A stretch of DNA of 64,000 nucleotides from Gryganskiella cystojenkinii (lineage: Eukaryota > Mortierellomycota > Mortierellomycetes > Mortierellales > Mortierellaceae): assembly GCA_015852425.1 (NCBI GenBank), contig JAAAIG010000015.1, positions 56,912-120,911 on the forward strand, given 5' to 3'. The notes under the pieces were generated by a model. That model saw nothing but the letters and a program-made list of their open reading frames with translations, did no database searches and had not been told where the DNA came from. This document shows positions 22,900-34,056 of this stretch, piece after piece. The position numbers and the translations under genes are program-made. Position 1 is the stretch's first letter; every line of letters begins with the position of its first letter.

Positions 22900-23334
22900 C
22901 TTGAAATGTAAACAATGACAATGACAAAACCGTAGAAGAGAGGGGTTGATAAAAGGCACGAGTGACACCACCGATAACTGTTAGAAGAGCAGGGGGTAGA
23001 AGAGGAAGAGAAGAATGGGGAATCAGGTGGTAATGAAGAGTGCATGAATTGTCTGGGAGCAGGGACCCCTTTTATGTTTTCCTTTCAGCAGCCGTCACAC
23101 CCAAAGGATCCAATTTTTGGTGGCACAGCTCAAAGGCTTCGCCTTTCAACAATCTGCCACGCCCACTCTCAGAAGCCAAGCCCAGATTTCATATCTTAAA
23201 AACGACTCTGCCTTCTGTTCTTTGCAAAATATTTTTGATTTAATTATTTTACAGGTCGGCAAGAGTTTGGTAATGCAGTGCAAAAGAAAAAAGAAAAAAA
23301 ATGAGATAAAGGCTGTGATGAGAAATCGAGATAT
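22900..23334. other. Mog1 promoter and TAF3 3' region
   Basis: The region is divided between the leader of Mog1 and the 3' end of the TAF3-like gene, both on the minus strand. No further gene is seen. Confidence 0.55.
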
Positions 23335-26300
23335 CTACTTTCCATAGCCCTTGGAAGTACACCGTTGGCAGTACCACGTCCTGACTGCGTCTCCTTCCCG
23401 GACACCAACACACCTTCCATGGAACCAGACCTCGCAATGATCGCAAGCAATCATAAACAGTCCATCATCCAACGTCGGGTTTGAACAGATACAGTCGATT
23501 ACCTCGGCCGAATCCTCTGTCGCAGGGACTTGGTACGTACTCGTCCCATATGCCGACGTTGTCGAGTAATTGTATACTGTTGTCGGTGCCACTACAGGTG
23601 TCGCACTACTAGAACTATAATGCCCGTTGGAACTCGAACTTTGAGACTTGTGATGCTTGTGATGCTTGTGCTTGTGACGACGACCTCCATCGTCTTCGTC
23701 GTCTTCGTCACGGTCGCGATCTCGGTCGCGGTCACGGTCACGGTCACGATCACGATCCTTAGACTTGCTCTTCTTCTTTTTCTTCTTTTCTCGAGAATGA
23801 CCTTCACCATCATCCTCGTCTTCATCGTCGTAATCTCGTGACGACTTTTTGGACTTTTTGTGATGATGATGATGATGTGATGATCCCGTAGAGGCGACAG
23901 AAGACGAACGATGGTCCTCGTCCTGGTGGATGCTTGAGGACGATGATGAGCGATGATGGCCGTGCTCACGCTTGACAGAGGTAGAGCCAGCTCCTTCTTG
24001 ATCTCCACCTGCCGTAGAAGCAGCATCCAAGGCGGAAAACTTGAAACGGATCTTGGGTGCTGCTGATCCTGATCCTGCCACAGCTGGTGCTGATGGACCT
24101 GATGCTGCGACGGGAATGTGAGAGGACGAGGTCAATGAAGTTACCATACTCGACGTCGAGCTCGATTTCTTTGCAAGTGAGTTGACTGTAGACGACGAAG
24201 ACGCTGGTGTAGCCGAGGGTATCCTGAGCGGCAAATCGGAGAGCGAGATGGGACCAGGTGGCGCTTGCTTCTTGTGCGCAGTTGTTGGGGTGGTTGATGA
24301 GATTGCCGGAGTGGCTGATAACACCGATGTAGCCGTCTTCAATTGAGTCACTGGCGCGGGAACGGTATGGGGCGAAGCAAGGTTGGGCACCGATGCTGAA
24401 GCCAAAGGCCTTGGAGCTGCGTTACTGATGGTGGGGGCAATATTCGCAGAGGTACTGATGGGAGGTTGTAGCGACACAACCTGTCCATTAGGAAGAGCAC
24501 CTGGCGCTGTTGTGGTAGCAGCGAGTGGCGGTTGTGTTTGAGCAGCCAATAAAGCTGCAGGGTCAAAGTTAGATCCTATCCTGGACAAGATACTTGGGTT
24601 GATGGGTGCAGATGTCAAAGTTGAAAATGAGGCCAAGGCGGAAGAACCTGCCGCACTCGCTGGGACCACTGGTGGAGGCTGGTAAATCGGGACTGCGGGC
24701 ACAAAAGGAGCATGCTCGGCTCCTGCACTACTGAGTTTCCTTGATGCACCTGCCTTGGTCTTGCTTGCCGCCATAGAGGTGGTATTCGATCCTGCAGCGG
24801 TCGGAAGAGTTTCCTTTGGTGGATAAACCACATTGGACAGAGGGGAGTGGGAAAAGGATCCTTTTCTTGATCCGCTTGCGACGGGTAGACTTGCTGTCCG
24901 CGGGACTGCAGATTCTATAGGATGATCGGGTGCCGCCATGATTCTCTGTGACTGTAAAACAGGCGTAGTGATGTCCTGGATCGAAACGCCTGGGCTTGCA
25001 AACTTGTTCATGATCGCGGGTGGCGCAGACTGTTTCAAGAGACTGTCGATGATTCCGGGTTGTTGAGAATTGGCAAAGAGCGTGTCGGACTCTTCGCCTG
25101 GTTTAGCAATAGAATGGGCCAATCTGGATTGTCGCTTCAATCGTCTTTGTTCTGGAGCAGGGATTGATGCTGGTTTCATAAAAGCCAAAAGCGTATCCGA
25201 GAACAGCTGCTGTGACTCTTGTGATAACCCGGTTGCCCGCCGCTTATGTGATGGTGCCTCGCCACCTGCTGCAGGAGTAGTCGCTGACAGAACGGGAACC
25301 GAAAGTGTTGAGAACGGGAGATCCGACTCTATAAACGGCACGACGTGTTTGTATGGGTTGACATCCTGCCTTACATGTCCCTCCGCATTTTCCGGCTTTT
25401 CCGAAGGTACAAGTTGCGTCCGTGCAGTGCTGATGGAAAGCTTTGACACGCCAGACAACTGACCAGCAGTCTCTCTTGCTCCTACCGGAGTTTCAGAGCC
25501 CAGTCCAGTTGGCGTTGCTGCAAAGGAGGCGACATCCGCGGAATCTAAACCGTCTTCGTTCATGGATGACTCCTCTTCGGGTGCTGCAGCGCCTGGATAA
25601 GGCGGCATGAAGTCTGGTATATACTCAGGTTTCGATCCTGGGGTCCATTTGCTGAGGCTCTGTTTCCGAGGGATGCCGTTCGGGATTGACTGCTGATGGT
25701 CCATAGGCTCACCACCATCGGTTCCTTCTGGATACGCATAGGCATCCTGCTCCTCATCCGTCTGGGGCAGTTCAAAGCCTTCGGAGAGCATGTGCCACTC
25801 GTAAATGTCGAGTTCCTCTGGGTTTCTCTTTGCCTTGCCATTGTTAAGAACGTCTACGAGGATCATATAATAAAACAACAGCAATAAAAAAGAAAGAAAA
25901 GTTCGTTAAGACACAGTGACAGATTTTTGACAGGGAAAAAGTAAACTCGTAGTGTGGCCAGAATATTTCCTCTACCATAAATGACATTGCCTGGATCGGC
26001 TCCTTTCCATGACGGCAAGGTAGATCGATTAGATGATCCTGCTGCTGCGTCAGAACCACCCCCAACAGCACCGTCCTCCGGGGTGTTGATTCCACCATTT
26101 TCCTCCATCCATCCCGAAAGATCCGAGAGGTCAATTCCGAGCTCGGCAAGTCCATCGACGACATCAAAGGCTGTTATCCGTGACCGACCCGAGTGCTCGG
26201 CATATTCCTTGGCTGCCTCGGCAAGAAAGGTCATGTACCGACCCAGACATTCGGTCAAGACGGCCATGGGGTTCGATTGGACGGCATCATATCCTGAGGA

Positions 26301-26693
26301 CTGGAGGATGTGCAAGGTCGAGATACGGAGCATGGACTGACAAAAGTTGGAGAGCGTGTTTGGGTCCTGCTGATGACGATGATTGTTGAGGATGTCGAGA
26401 TTGCTATTGTAAGCATCGTGTCGTAGACTGTGGGCGGAAGCAAGATTGCGGTTGTTCCTGAGGTTGAGTGCCTTGCGATGGTATGGTCGCTTTGCAGGAG
26501 TCGGCGTGGTTGTGGGTGTTGTAGTTGTGGCAGTAGTTGCGGTGGTGGTGGTAGTGGTGGTAGTCATTGTTCCTGAGCGAACAGGTCCCTTGGGTCCGGT
26601 GTTTGGTGTCGATGTGGATGTAAGTGTAGAGGCTGCCCTGGTAGATGAAGACGTTGATTCTTGCAGGAGGATCTCGTTTTCCTGCTGTTTCAT
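23335..26693 (-). CDS. TAF3-like TFIID subunit with histone fold and C-terminal PHD finger
   Basis: Two exons on the minus strand (26693-25976, 25853-23335) give 1078 aa. Residues about 118-190 are a bromodomain-associated histone fold (MLRISTLHILQSSGYDAVQS, MAVLTECLGRYMTFLAEAAK, ITAFDVVDGLAELGIDLSDL). A long Ser/Pro/Ala-rich disordered region follows, then a basic tract and an RD repeat (codons at 23710-23757). The C-terminal 55 residues are a C4HC3 PHD finger with C1027, C1029, C1043, C1046, H1051, C1054, C1068 and C1071. Its MIACDHCEVWFHG core and Trp1049 resemble H3K4me3 readers. TAF3 pairs with TAF10 in TFIID and in animals tethers it to H3K4me3; yeast Taf3 lacks this finger. The donor G|GTAGAG is required by phase and yields NVIYDVLNNGK across the junction. 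Confidence 0.88.
23710..23757. repeat. Coding tandem repeat encoding alternating Asp-Arg
   Basis: Hexamer-like repeats of the type cggtcg/cggtca encode about eight DR pairs on the minus strand in the TAF3-like protein. RD/SR-type tracts are common in nuclear RNA- and chromatin-linked proteins. Confidence 0.85.
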
Positions 26694-27402
26694 AGGGAGC
26701 CACCGATGGAGGCGGGCAAGAGAAAGCTGTTGATCAACAAGGGGGAACCAACGAATCCGTCAGAGTGAGAGAAAGAGAGGAGGGAATGACACGTCAACGG
26801 ATTGATTTGTTTGTTTTGTTTGGGATGATGTCGATGGTGTGGATGATGATTGGCGAACAGGTTCGTCTTGTCGTCCCGCAGTGGCCCCGTCCTTTGTGTC
26901 TAGTTGCCGCGGTTGACCTATCGTAGTTCCTTCTTGTGTAGACGCGGAGGACTTGCTTTGGGGAGAGAGAGAGAGAGTAAACGAGTAAAGGAAAAGAGTC
27001 GCAATGAGAAGATTGGAATTGGACACCACACACCTACTTTTTCATTTCCTCAATTTCACCGATTCATCCTCTACTACGGATGAAACTCTTTTCTCTCTTT
27101 CCTTCCTTCCTTCTTCCTTCTTTTCTATTCCCCCGTCTCCCCTTATGCTCTCCCGCTCTACACTACCTTGAAAGGTTTTGGGGTCTCTTTCGTGATGTCG
27201 GATTGGATTACACACGTCCAAACGGTTGATCTTAATGGTCATCCACTTCTTTGCCAAACGAACGAAAACACCGCGCAGCTGTGACGTGCTTTTTTGAACA
27301 GTCACGCCACTCTCCCACTCTCACTCTCGGCTCTGATCTCCGCATCACCTTTCCTTCCATTCACTCAATCATTCATATATTCATTCGACAAAGACGATAC
27401 CA
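26694..27402. other. Divergent promoter between the TAF3-like and haem lyase genes
   Basis: The two ATGs (26693 minus and 27403 plus) point away from each other across about 700 bases. Plus-strand pyrimidine tracts at 27085-27140 and 27300-27360 lead into the haem lyase start. No other gene is seen. Confidence 0.6.
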
Positions 27403-28450
27403 ATGTCACCGACCCAGGACGCACACAATACCTCGGCCTCGGCTGCCTCAAAGTGCCCCGTCGACCACTCGACTTTCAAGCATTTCCTGCCAAAGGACGC
27501 CCCTACCATGCCTGAAGGCCACCCCGCCGTGCCCATGACCAACCCCGATGGTGAACCTGCAAAGTGTCCTGTCTCTCCCGAGGCCCACAAACACTTTATG
27601 CCTCGCTCTTCACTAAACGCCCCTTCTTCATCAACATCGCAATCAACGCCAATACCATCATCATCATCATCATCATCATCATCACCAAAGGGGACAGAAG
27701 ACACAAAACTCCAGATCGACCCTACCAACAATATGCCAGTGACCCCCGACCAGTTCCGGATTGCATCCCAGCGCAAGGACCTCAACACGGAACGCGAAAT
27801 CAGCTCGATCCCCAAAGCCGCCAACTCTCCTGACCCTTACGGTGACTCAAAACCATCCACAGCCTCAGGAGCACATGCGCCCGATCCTGATTCAGACTCG
27901 GACAAGGTCTGGATCTACCCCTCCGAGCAGATGTTCTTTAACGCAATGAAGCGCAAGAACTGGAACCCAAGAGAGGAAGACATGAAGTTTGTTGTACCAA
28001 TCCATAACATGGTCAACGAGATGGCATGGAAGCATATCCTCAAGTGGGAAAACAACATGCCAAAGTACGTTTTCGTCATCATTCTTGGCGTGTTTTCCGA
28101 TCCTGACCCCCGGATATCACATCACTGTATCCTCAGACTAATATCTGCTTTTCTTACTTGCCGCATACTTCATTAGCACATGTGGCGGTCCAAAGTTGGT
28201 CAAGTTTGAGGGAAAACCAAAGGAGATCACACCTAAGGCTCGGTTCAGATCCTGGATGGGCTACACTTTACCGTTCGATCGCCATGATTGGGTTGTGGAT
28301 CGGTGTGGCAAGCAGGTGACCTATATCATCGATTTCTATTCAGGACAACCAGACCCGCGCTACCCCGAGGCACCTAGTTTCTATTTGGATGTTCGTCCCA
28401 AATTGACGCCTGAAGGTGCTTGGCAACGGTTCAAGCGTTTTTGGTTCTAA
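27403..28450 (+). CDS. Holocytochrome c synthase (cytochrome c haem lyase)
   Basis: Two exons (27403-28064, 28177-28450) join to 311 aa. The enzyme attaches haem to the CxxCH motif of cytochrome c in the mitochondrial intermembrane space. Visible hallmarks are KVWIYPSEQMFFNAMKRKNW, VPIHNMVNEMAWKHILKWE with His201 (equivalent to the haem-ligand His154 of human HCCS), CGGPKLVKFEGKPKEITPKA, and the PFDRHDW motif with His257. Two N-terminal Cys-Pro motifs (KCPVDHS with C18, KCPVSPE with C55) match those of the family. A Ser tract from ATC repeats lies at 27656-27685. Length exceeds yeast Cyc3 (269 aa) because of the N-terminal part. Whether it serves cytochrome c only or also c1 cannot be decided here. 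Confidence 0.95.
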
Positions 28451-28836
28451 GCATTAGAACATTAGAAACAAGGGCTTCCTATCTTTTTTTTTTGTGTAAT
28501 CTCATCCACTTGGCCTTATTAGAATTGCAATCACTAGAATATTAAAGGCAAACAAGAATTACCCCACAGAAAATGCGTTCGAGCAAACAAAAAGTTCGAT
28601 TTTCATTTAGATACTTTGAAAGATAGGAGCCAATCTGGAGCGCTTGTTTTGCGCAAGATAAGAAAAAAGACGACAAGAACAACAAATAGTAGAAAAAATG
28701 GTCGACAAGACCTCAAGCAAAGTAAAGGGTGGGTATATGTGTGCGATGACTGCAAAAAACACGATAAAGAAATGAAACGAAAAGACTGAAAAGGAAGGGG
28801 AAAAAAAATTGTATATATCAAAAATGGAAGGTACAA
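28451..28836. other. Convergent 3' region between haem lyase and the Pumilio gene
   Basis: This is an AT-rich region between two converging stop codons, with candidate poly(A) signals on both strands (attaaag, aataag). No gene is seen. Confidence 0.6.
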
Positions 28837-31800
28837 CTACCAGCGACGGCGTCCACCACCGCTTCTCTGCTCGCCATTATTACCATGGCCGTTACCACGC
28901 TCATGACCATCAGATCCAGAGCTACTCGAGGTCTTGGCATAAGAGCCACGTTCTCCTCCATTACCGCCGCTGGATCCATTACCACTTCGGGACCCACCGC
29001 CGCTACCACCGCCCTCCGTGTTCGAGAATGGAGATCCGCGCCATCTCTCAACCATGAACGCGACCTTTTGACCATACTTGGATCCTCGAAGCGATACCAT
29101 ATGTCTCTTGATAAGGGCTGCACAGATCTCTCGGTGTTGAGGGCCAGCATGGGTCAAAATGTATTGGACAATATAGTTGCCATACTGATCCGCTGCAATG
29201 TCGATCAGGGGAATGCGGGGGCGATCTTGGACACCGTCACAGACAATGTGGATGTATTGACCCATGACCTCCTCTTGGGTCAAACGGATTGTGATCGAAT
29301 CATGAATTGTAACTGTCGGTGGAGGAGAAGTAGAATTCGACAAAGTCGTGGTGGCGGCGATTGTGGGCGATGTACCCTTGCTGGTGGATGGCAGAGCAGC
29401 AGCAGGGGCCACGGTCGTAGGGTTGGCGGCCATGCGCAAAGTCTTCTCTACAACCTTGGACGCGTACTGGTCCAGGGACAGGTTCACGGCATCCTCAAGA
29501 ATCTTTTGGGTGACTGTGGCACGGTCTGTGGGAGAACCATGCTCGAGGATATGCTGAATGACCCAGTTGCCCCATTGACCCTTCGCGATCGTCGTCACTG
29601 ACTGTAGGATCTCGTTCAAGACGGGCCGCTGTTGAAAACAAAAAAGAGAGCTTTGTTAGATATCGAATAATCACACAACAGACTATCCCTCTGTTTTGAA
29701 ACGATACCCTTACCTTGTCCTGTTCAGCACAGTTCTCAAAGATGTTCTGAACGACCAACGATCCCGTCTCATCGACTGCGACACCTGCCCATCGTCCGGC
29801 CACAGCACTGTTGACATAGGTCATGACCGCGGGGGGAGCATCCGTCCACCGGATCTCGAACACCTTTTGCCAAACATGACACGCATACCGATGAACAATC
29901 GTCTCCCTGATCCGCCGGAACATCTCGGTGACGATCCTAGCCTTGGCATCCTCCTGGACGTTATCCAATGCCTTTTGGACAACATGACAGCCAAAAGGGT
30001 CACAGGCCAACGTCAAGATGTTTCCTCGCATGGCCTGAGCCAACGCGTCGATTTGAGAAGGTGTACCGAATTCGAAGCAACGTTGAATTAAGAAATTACC
30101 GAAACGGTTCGACATCAATGGGACAGCCTGCAAGAGAATCGCATCAATGATCTGGACTTTTTGCTCCGGAGGTGAGGTCTTGAGTTTTTGTTGAAGATGA
30201 ATCGAAGCCTGTTGGTCCGTGGCCTGGAGAATTCGGTCGACACACATCTGGTAGTCCAGGACGGGTTTGTCGCTATGGCGACGGCCGTAAGTGTTTCGGT
30301 AGGACGACGAAGAGGTCGAGGACGAGGAACCTCCCTGATTATGCTGCGATTGCTGCTGCTGTTGTTGTTGCTGTTGTTGTGATTGTTGCTGCTGCTGAGT
30401 CTGCTGCAACGTCTGCTGGGATGGATGCTGTTGCCCTTGTCCGTATTGACTGATGAACTGAGGGTCGAATCCGCCAGAGTGTCCTATCGCGCTTCCGTGG
30501 TAGGGTCCAGTAGAAGTAGGCGAGTCATAACCATATCCGCTCGATATCTATTTGCAGAACAGTGAACAGATGAGGGCAAATGTGAGCAATGAGATCAGCC
30601 CGGAATAAAAGCGCACACCGCCTCAGTAAACCATCTTACATCATCGTTCCAAGAAGGAGAGTTGGCGATTCCAGCGGCGTTGGTGGCAGTTCCGGAGGCC
30701 ATGCTCCATGGGTATGAACCTTGTTGCTCTAGTGCTGGTGAATCGAAAGCCCTGGATCCAGACGAGAAACTAGCGGCACTGTTGCGATGACTCAAGCTCG
30801 GGAAGACCGTTCCGGTAGCAGAGGTCGAGACCGAGACACCCTGTGGGTTAAAGCCGGGGAGAGGCTGTGGTTGACGAGAGCTGTTGCTGAGATCGTGATG
30901 ATGAAGCGAGGGAGCGTAATCTGAAGATGGAGAATCAACCATGTCCATGTATCCACCCTGATATGAAGCGTAAGTATTCGCGATTGCAGAGTTTATCTTC
31001 AAGCCTGGACCCACTCCGTTCGAATGAACACTGTGAATCGAATTGGAGCGCGAGGAGACTGAGAGGGGATGGATTGAGGTCACAGAGGTCGCGTTCGCGT
31101 ACGAGGTCAGGTCGTAGTAATCTTCGTCGGTCATCGGTCCATTGTTCATCGACACAGGCGAGTCTTCGCCCGAGAGGTATGAATTAAACGCGCTACCAGC
31201 CGAGGCCATGCCAAGTCCTGAGGTCGTCGAGGACGCGGTCGAGAACCGATTCGCGCTCTTGGCGAAACCTGCACTGTCAAAACCGGAAGTTTGGATTGGG
31301 GGAGGCAAGAGTTGAGAGGATGAGGGTGGAGGTGGTGTGACCGACGAGGATATAATCTTTTGTTGCTTCATCAAGAGTTCCTCGACCTCTTGGTCGCGTT
31401 GACGCAATTTGCGGCGATCCTCTTCAGCCTCGAGCAACAGTCTTGTCATCATCTCCTTGAGTTGGCTGATCTCGGCGGATTGACGAAGGCATGTCTGCTG
31501 GAGGGACTCAAAGTCACTCTGTCGTTGTTGCTGTTGCTGTTGTTGTTGTTGTTGGTTGGCGACGAGGGACAATGGAGAGTTGAGAGCTTTGGACCCAGTA
31601 GGGTGGTAGTCCTTGACGAGCAAGAGTGACGTGTCTGTGGTGGATATGACCTGAGCCTTGGGAGCCTAAGATGGAAGATATCCCAAGTGGCGCGGGCCGA
31701 GTGGTTAAGACCAAAGCCCACAATATGAAGTTGAGGGAAATAACAGGAAAGGGGGAGGGTGAGGGACAGAGTGTTGATGAGGATGTGGGTAAAAGGAGGA

Positions 31801-32843
31801 TAATTTTATTCCGACCTGCCCCAAGGGCTGGAATGGATGGGAAACATTTCCAATAGAAACTCAGGCAATGGGGGTTGTTTGGGGACAGGGATAGACGGAA
31901 AAAGGGACGACGATTCTGAATAGGTGATGGTACAAGAAAATGAAGGGAAGGTGCGCAAATTCACTGGGACAGGGTTTCTTACCTTTGCTTGACTCTTTCG
32001 AAGAAGGAACCTTCTCATAGCTCGTTGAAGTGTCAAGACAGCGTGCAAGGTGGTTTCGGAACCCTTACTGTTATCCTGCTGTTGCTGTTGGTACTGGTAC
32101 TGAAGCTGTTGGGACGAAAGCTGGTACATATTCCGGTTTCCGATAGCTCCTGTTACGAACGAAGGGACGGGAGGGGGAGGCGGAGAGTTGGACAAGGGAG
32201 TGGTACAGTGGCCATCATCATAAACACTCGTCGCCGCGGTCGATGAACCACCGCCGGAGGTCGATCCATCCCAGCGAGAAGAAGGGGAACGTGAGTTTTG
32301 GAAGGAGGTATTCGCAAACGAGGGCTCTAAATGTCCACCAAGATCGTCTATCATTGTGGTAACGGATGAGCGACCCAGACTGTGGCGCGAGACGCTGTTG
32401 GACTCGATCTCAGATCCGAGTTCAGGGAACTGATGGTCGGAAAGACGACCCAAACTGAATCCAGCATTAGGCAGGCGAGAAGTACGACGCTGCTGCTGGT
32501 CTTGTTGAGACTGTTGCGACTGCTGCTGTAGGCGCACAGAAGAATGACGAGAAGAAGAATTGGATTCAAGGGCAGGGGCAGGGGCAGGGGCAGGGAGCAT
32601 CGAGGCGGGGATCACGACTGTGGCTGTTGGAACACCTGTCAACTTTGAAGCAAAAGATTGCTTAAAGTGCGAGGAGGATGAGCACGACTCGACGCCGGGA
32701 TCATTGTTATCGAGAAGCGAAGAAGAGGAGGTCGTAGGCGACAAAGATCCACTGCTCTGCTGTTGCTTCGAAAGGTTCAAGAGAAGTGACCCGAGACTGT
32801 TTTGCGCGTTCGCGAGTCTTTCTTTATATCCGTTTCCCAGCAT
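28837..32843 (-). CDS. Pumilio (PUF) family RNA-binding protein
   Basis: Four exons on the minus strand (32843-31983, 31665-30640, 30547-29714, 29628-28837), all phase 0, give 1170 aa. The Ser/Gln-rich first 725 residues include a coiled-coil (LKEMMTRLLLEAEEDRRKLR) and a short basic IQ-like helix (LQRAMRRFLLRKSQAK, about 270-287). The PUM homology domain at about 726-1110 shows eight repeat cores: NRFGNFLIQ, DPFGCHVVQ, HRYACHVWQ, ETGSLVVQ, GQWGNWVIQ, DQYASKVVE, DQYGNYIVQ and SKYGQKVAF. PUF proteins bind 3' UTR elements and repress or localise mRNAs. Repeat sequences resemble the Jsn1/Puf2 branch, but no RRM is seen. The C-terminus is Gly/Arg/Ser-rich. I chose ATG 32843 as the first true ATG. 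Confidence 0.92.
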
Positions 32844-34056
32844 CTTGGACCAAAAGAACAACCTTCAGGAAGTAGTATGATGTTGAGATAGGAGGAGTAG
32901 AGATGTCAAGAAAAGGAAAAATTGTTCCCGCTGTACTCGTGGTTTTGAATGTTTTGGTTGAAGAACTGTTGTTCAAGTGACTGGAAGAGAGAGAAAGTTC
33001 AAGGGAGGTTGTGCGACAAGCTGTCTTTTTTGTGTAGCAGGTCTTGAAAGGAAGGAGGCGCACGATCCAAAATTGAGTCTGTAGGGTGGTTGAGGCGTCT
33101 CCAAGAGTAGCTGTGAAAGAAGAATCTTGAAAGAGATAAGAGGAGCAGAAAGGAAAAAAATGTGATAAATAAGAAGAGATGACGATCTGATATGGGTAAG
33201 CAATAGAGAAAACGAAAAGGAGCAGTTGTAGTGGAATCGAGGAAAAGAAGAGAAGAAAAAGAGTGGAACAAGAGATTCACGATGGTCCCATTTAGTGTCG
33301 ATGAGGTGACTGTGCTGCACAGTTGGGCGAAGGATAGGTCAAGCGAGTTGTCTTCTGAACGTCCGCATATCCTTTTTTTTTTTTGCAGGAATGGGAAGAT
33401 TGGAGTCCTCGATCGCAGCCAGGGACAGGCCTGTGCTACGAAGGTAATATTACCCCCCAGGACAAAGCATTTTGACCAGCTGCTGAAAAAAGGATACTTA
33501 ATCCGCATATTCCGGGAAGATTCCAAACATTCCCAGAACGATAATCATGGTGTTGTTTTCCAACATACTCGCCCGTCTGCCCAGCACGACAGGTGGTTTT
33601 TTTCCCTTTTTTTTTGAACCATCTCGAAGAACTACAGGAGGGAAGAGGTCTGGTGTGCTTTGTATTGTAAAATGATATGTAGAAACAAATATAGTATGAG
33701 TACAGGGTCTATGACGGGGCAACTAAACGGCGAGTAATATAAACTGAGGAATGAAATATGTAAGAACTAACGCGTCCTATAGTCTAGGAGACGAACAATA
33801 ACAATTCACAGAACCCTGACTTGCCCATCATTGCACAGAAAAGTGAGCAGGGACTGGGTCAGGGACCATTGTTTGTGCGCGCCTTTTTTGGTAAGTTATG
33901 TCGAAAGTTGGCTGAGGTAGCGATGATGAATGTTTGATAGACAAATATGAAGTGTAGACGTGAAGGAGGAGGATACTTCCATGACTGGGTATCTGCTGAT
34001 CGAAAATGAATAGTCCGTTATCAAAAGAAGGGGTGTCGCGGAATGCCTACTGTCAC
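32844..34056. other. Pumilio promoter/leader and GTP cyclohydrolase 3' flank
   Basis: About 1.2 kb without a convincing gene. The first 400 bases above the Pumilio start are purine-rich on the plus strand, so pyrimidine-rich in the gene's direction. Remaining frames are short and without motifs. Confidence 0.55.

Noticed and set aside
25940..25976. Alternative donor CGA|GTTTAC for TAF3 exon 1
   Set aside because: It would enter exon 2 out of frame; G|GTAGAG keeps phase and joins sensible sequence.
31691..31712. tRNA-Ser/Leu-like A-box sequence (gggccgagtggttaagacc) in the first Pumilio intron
   Set aside because: No anticodon arm, no B box and no acceptor-stem pairing follow, so no tRNA gene can be drawn; at most a short tRNA-like fragment.
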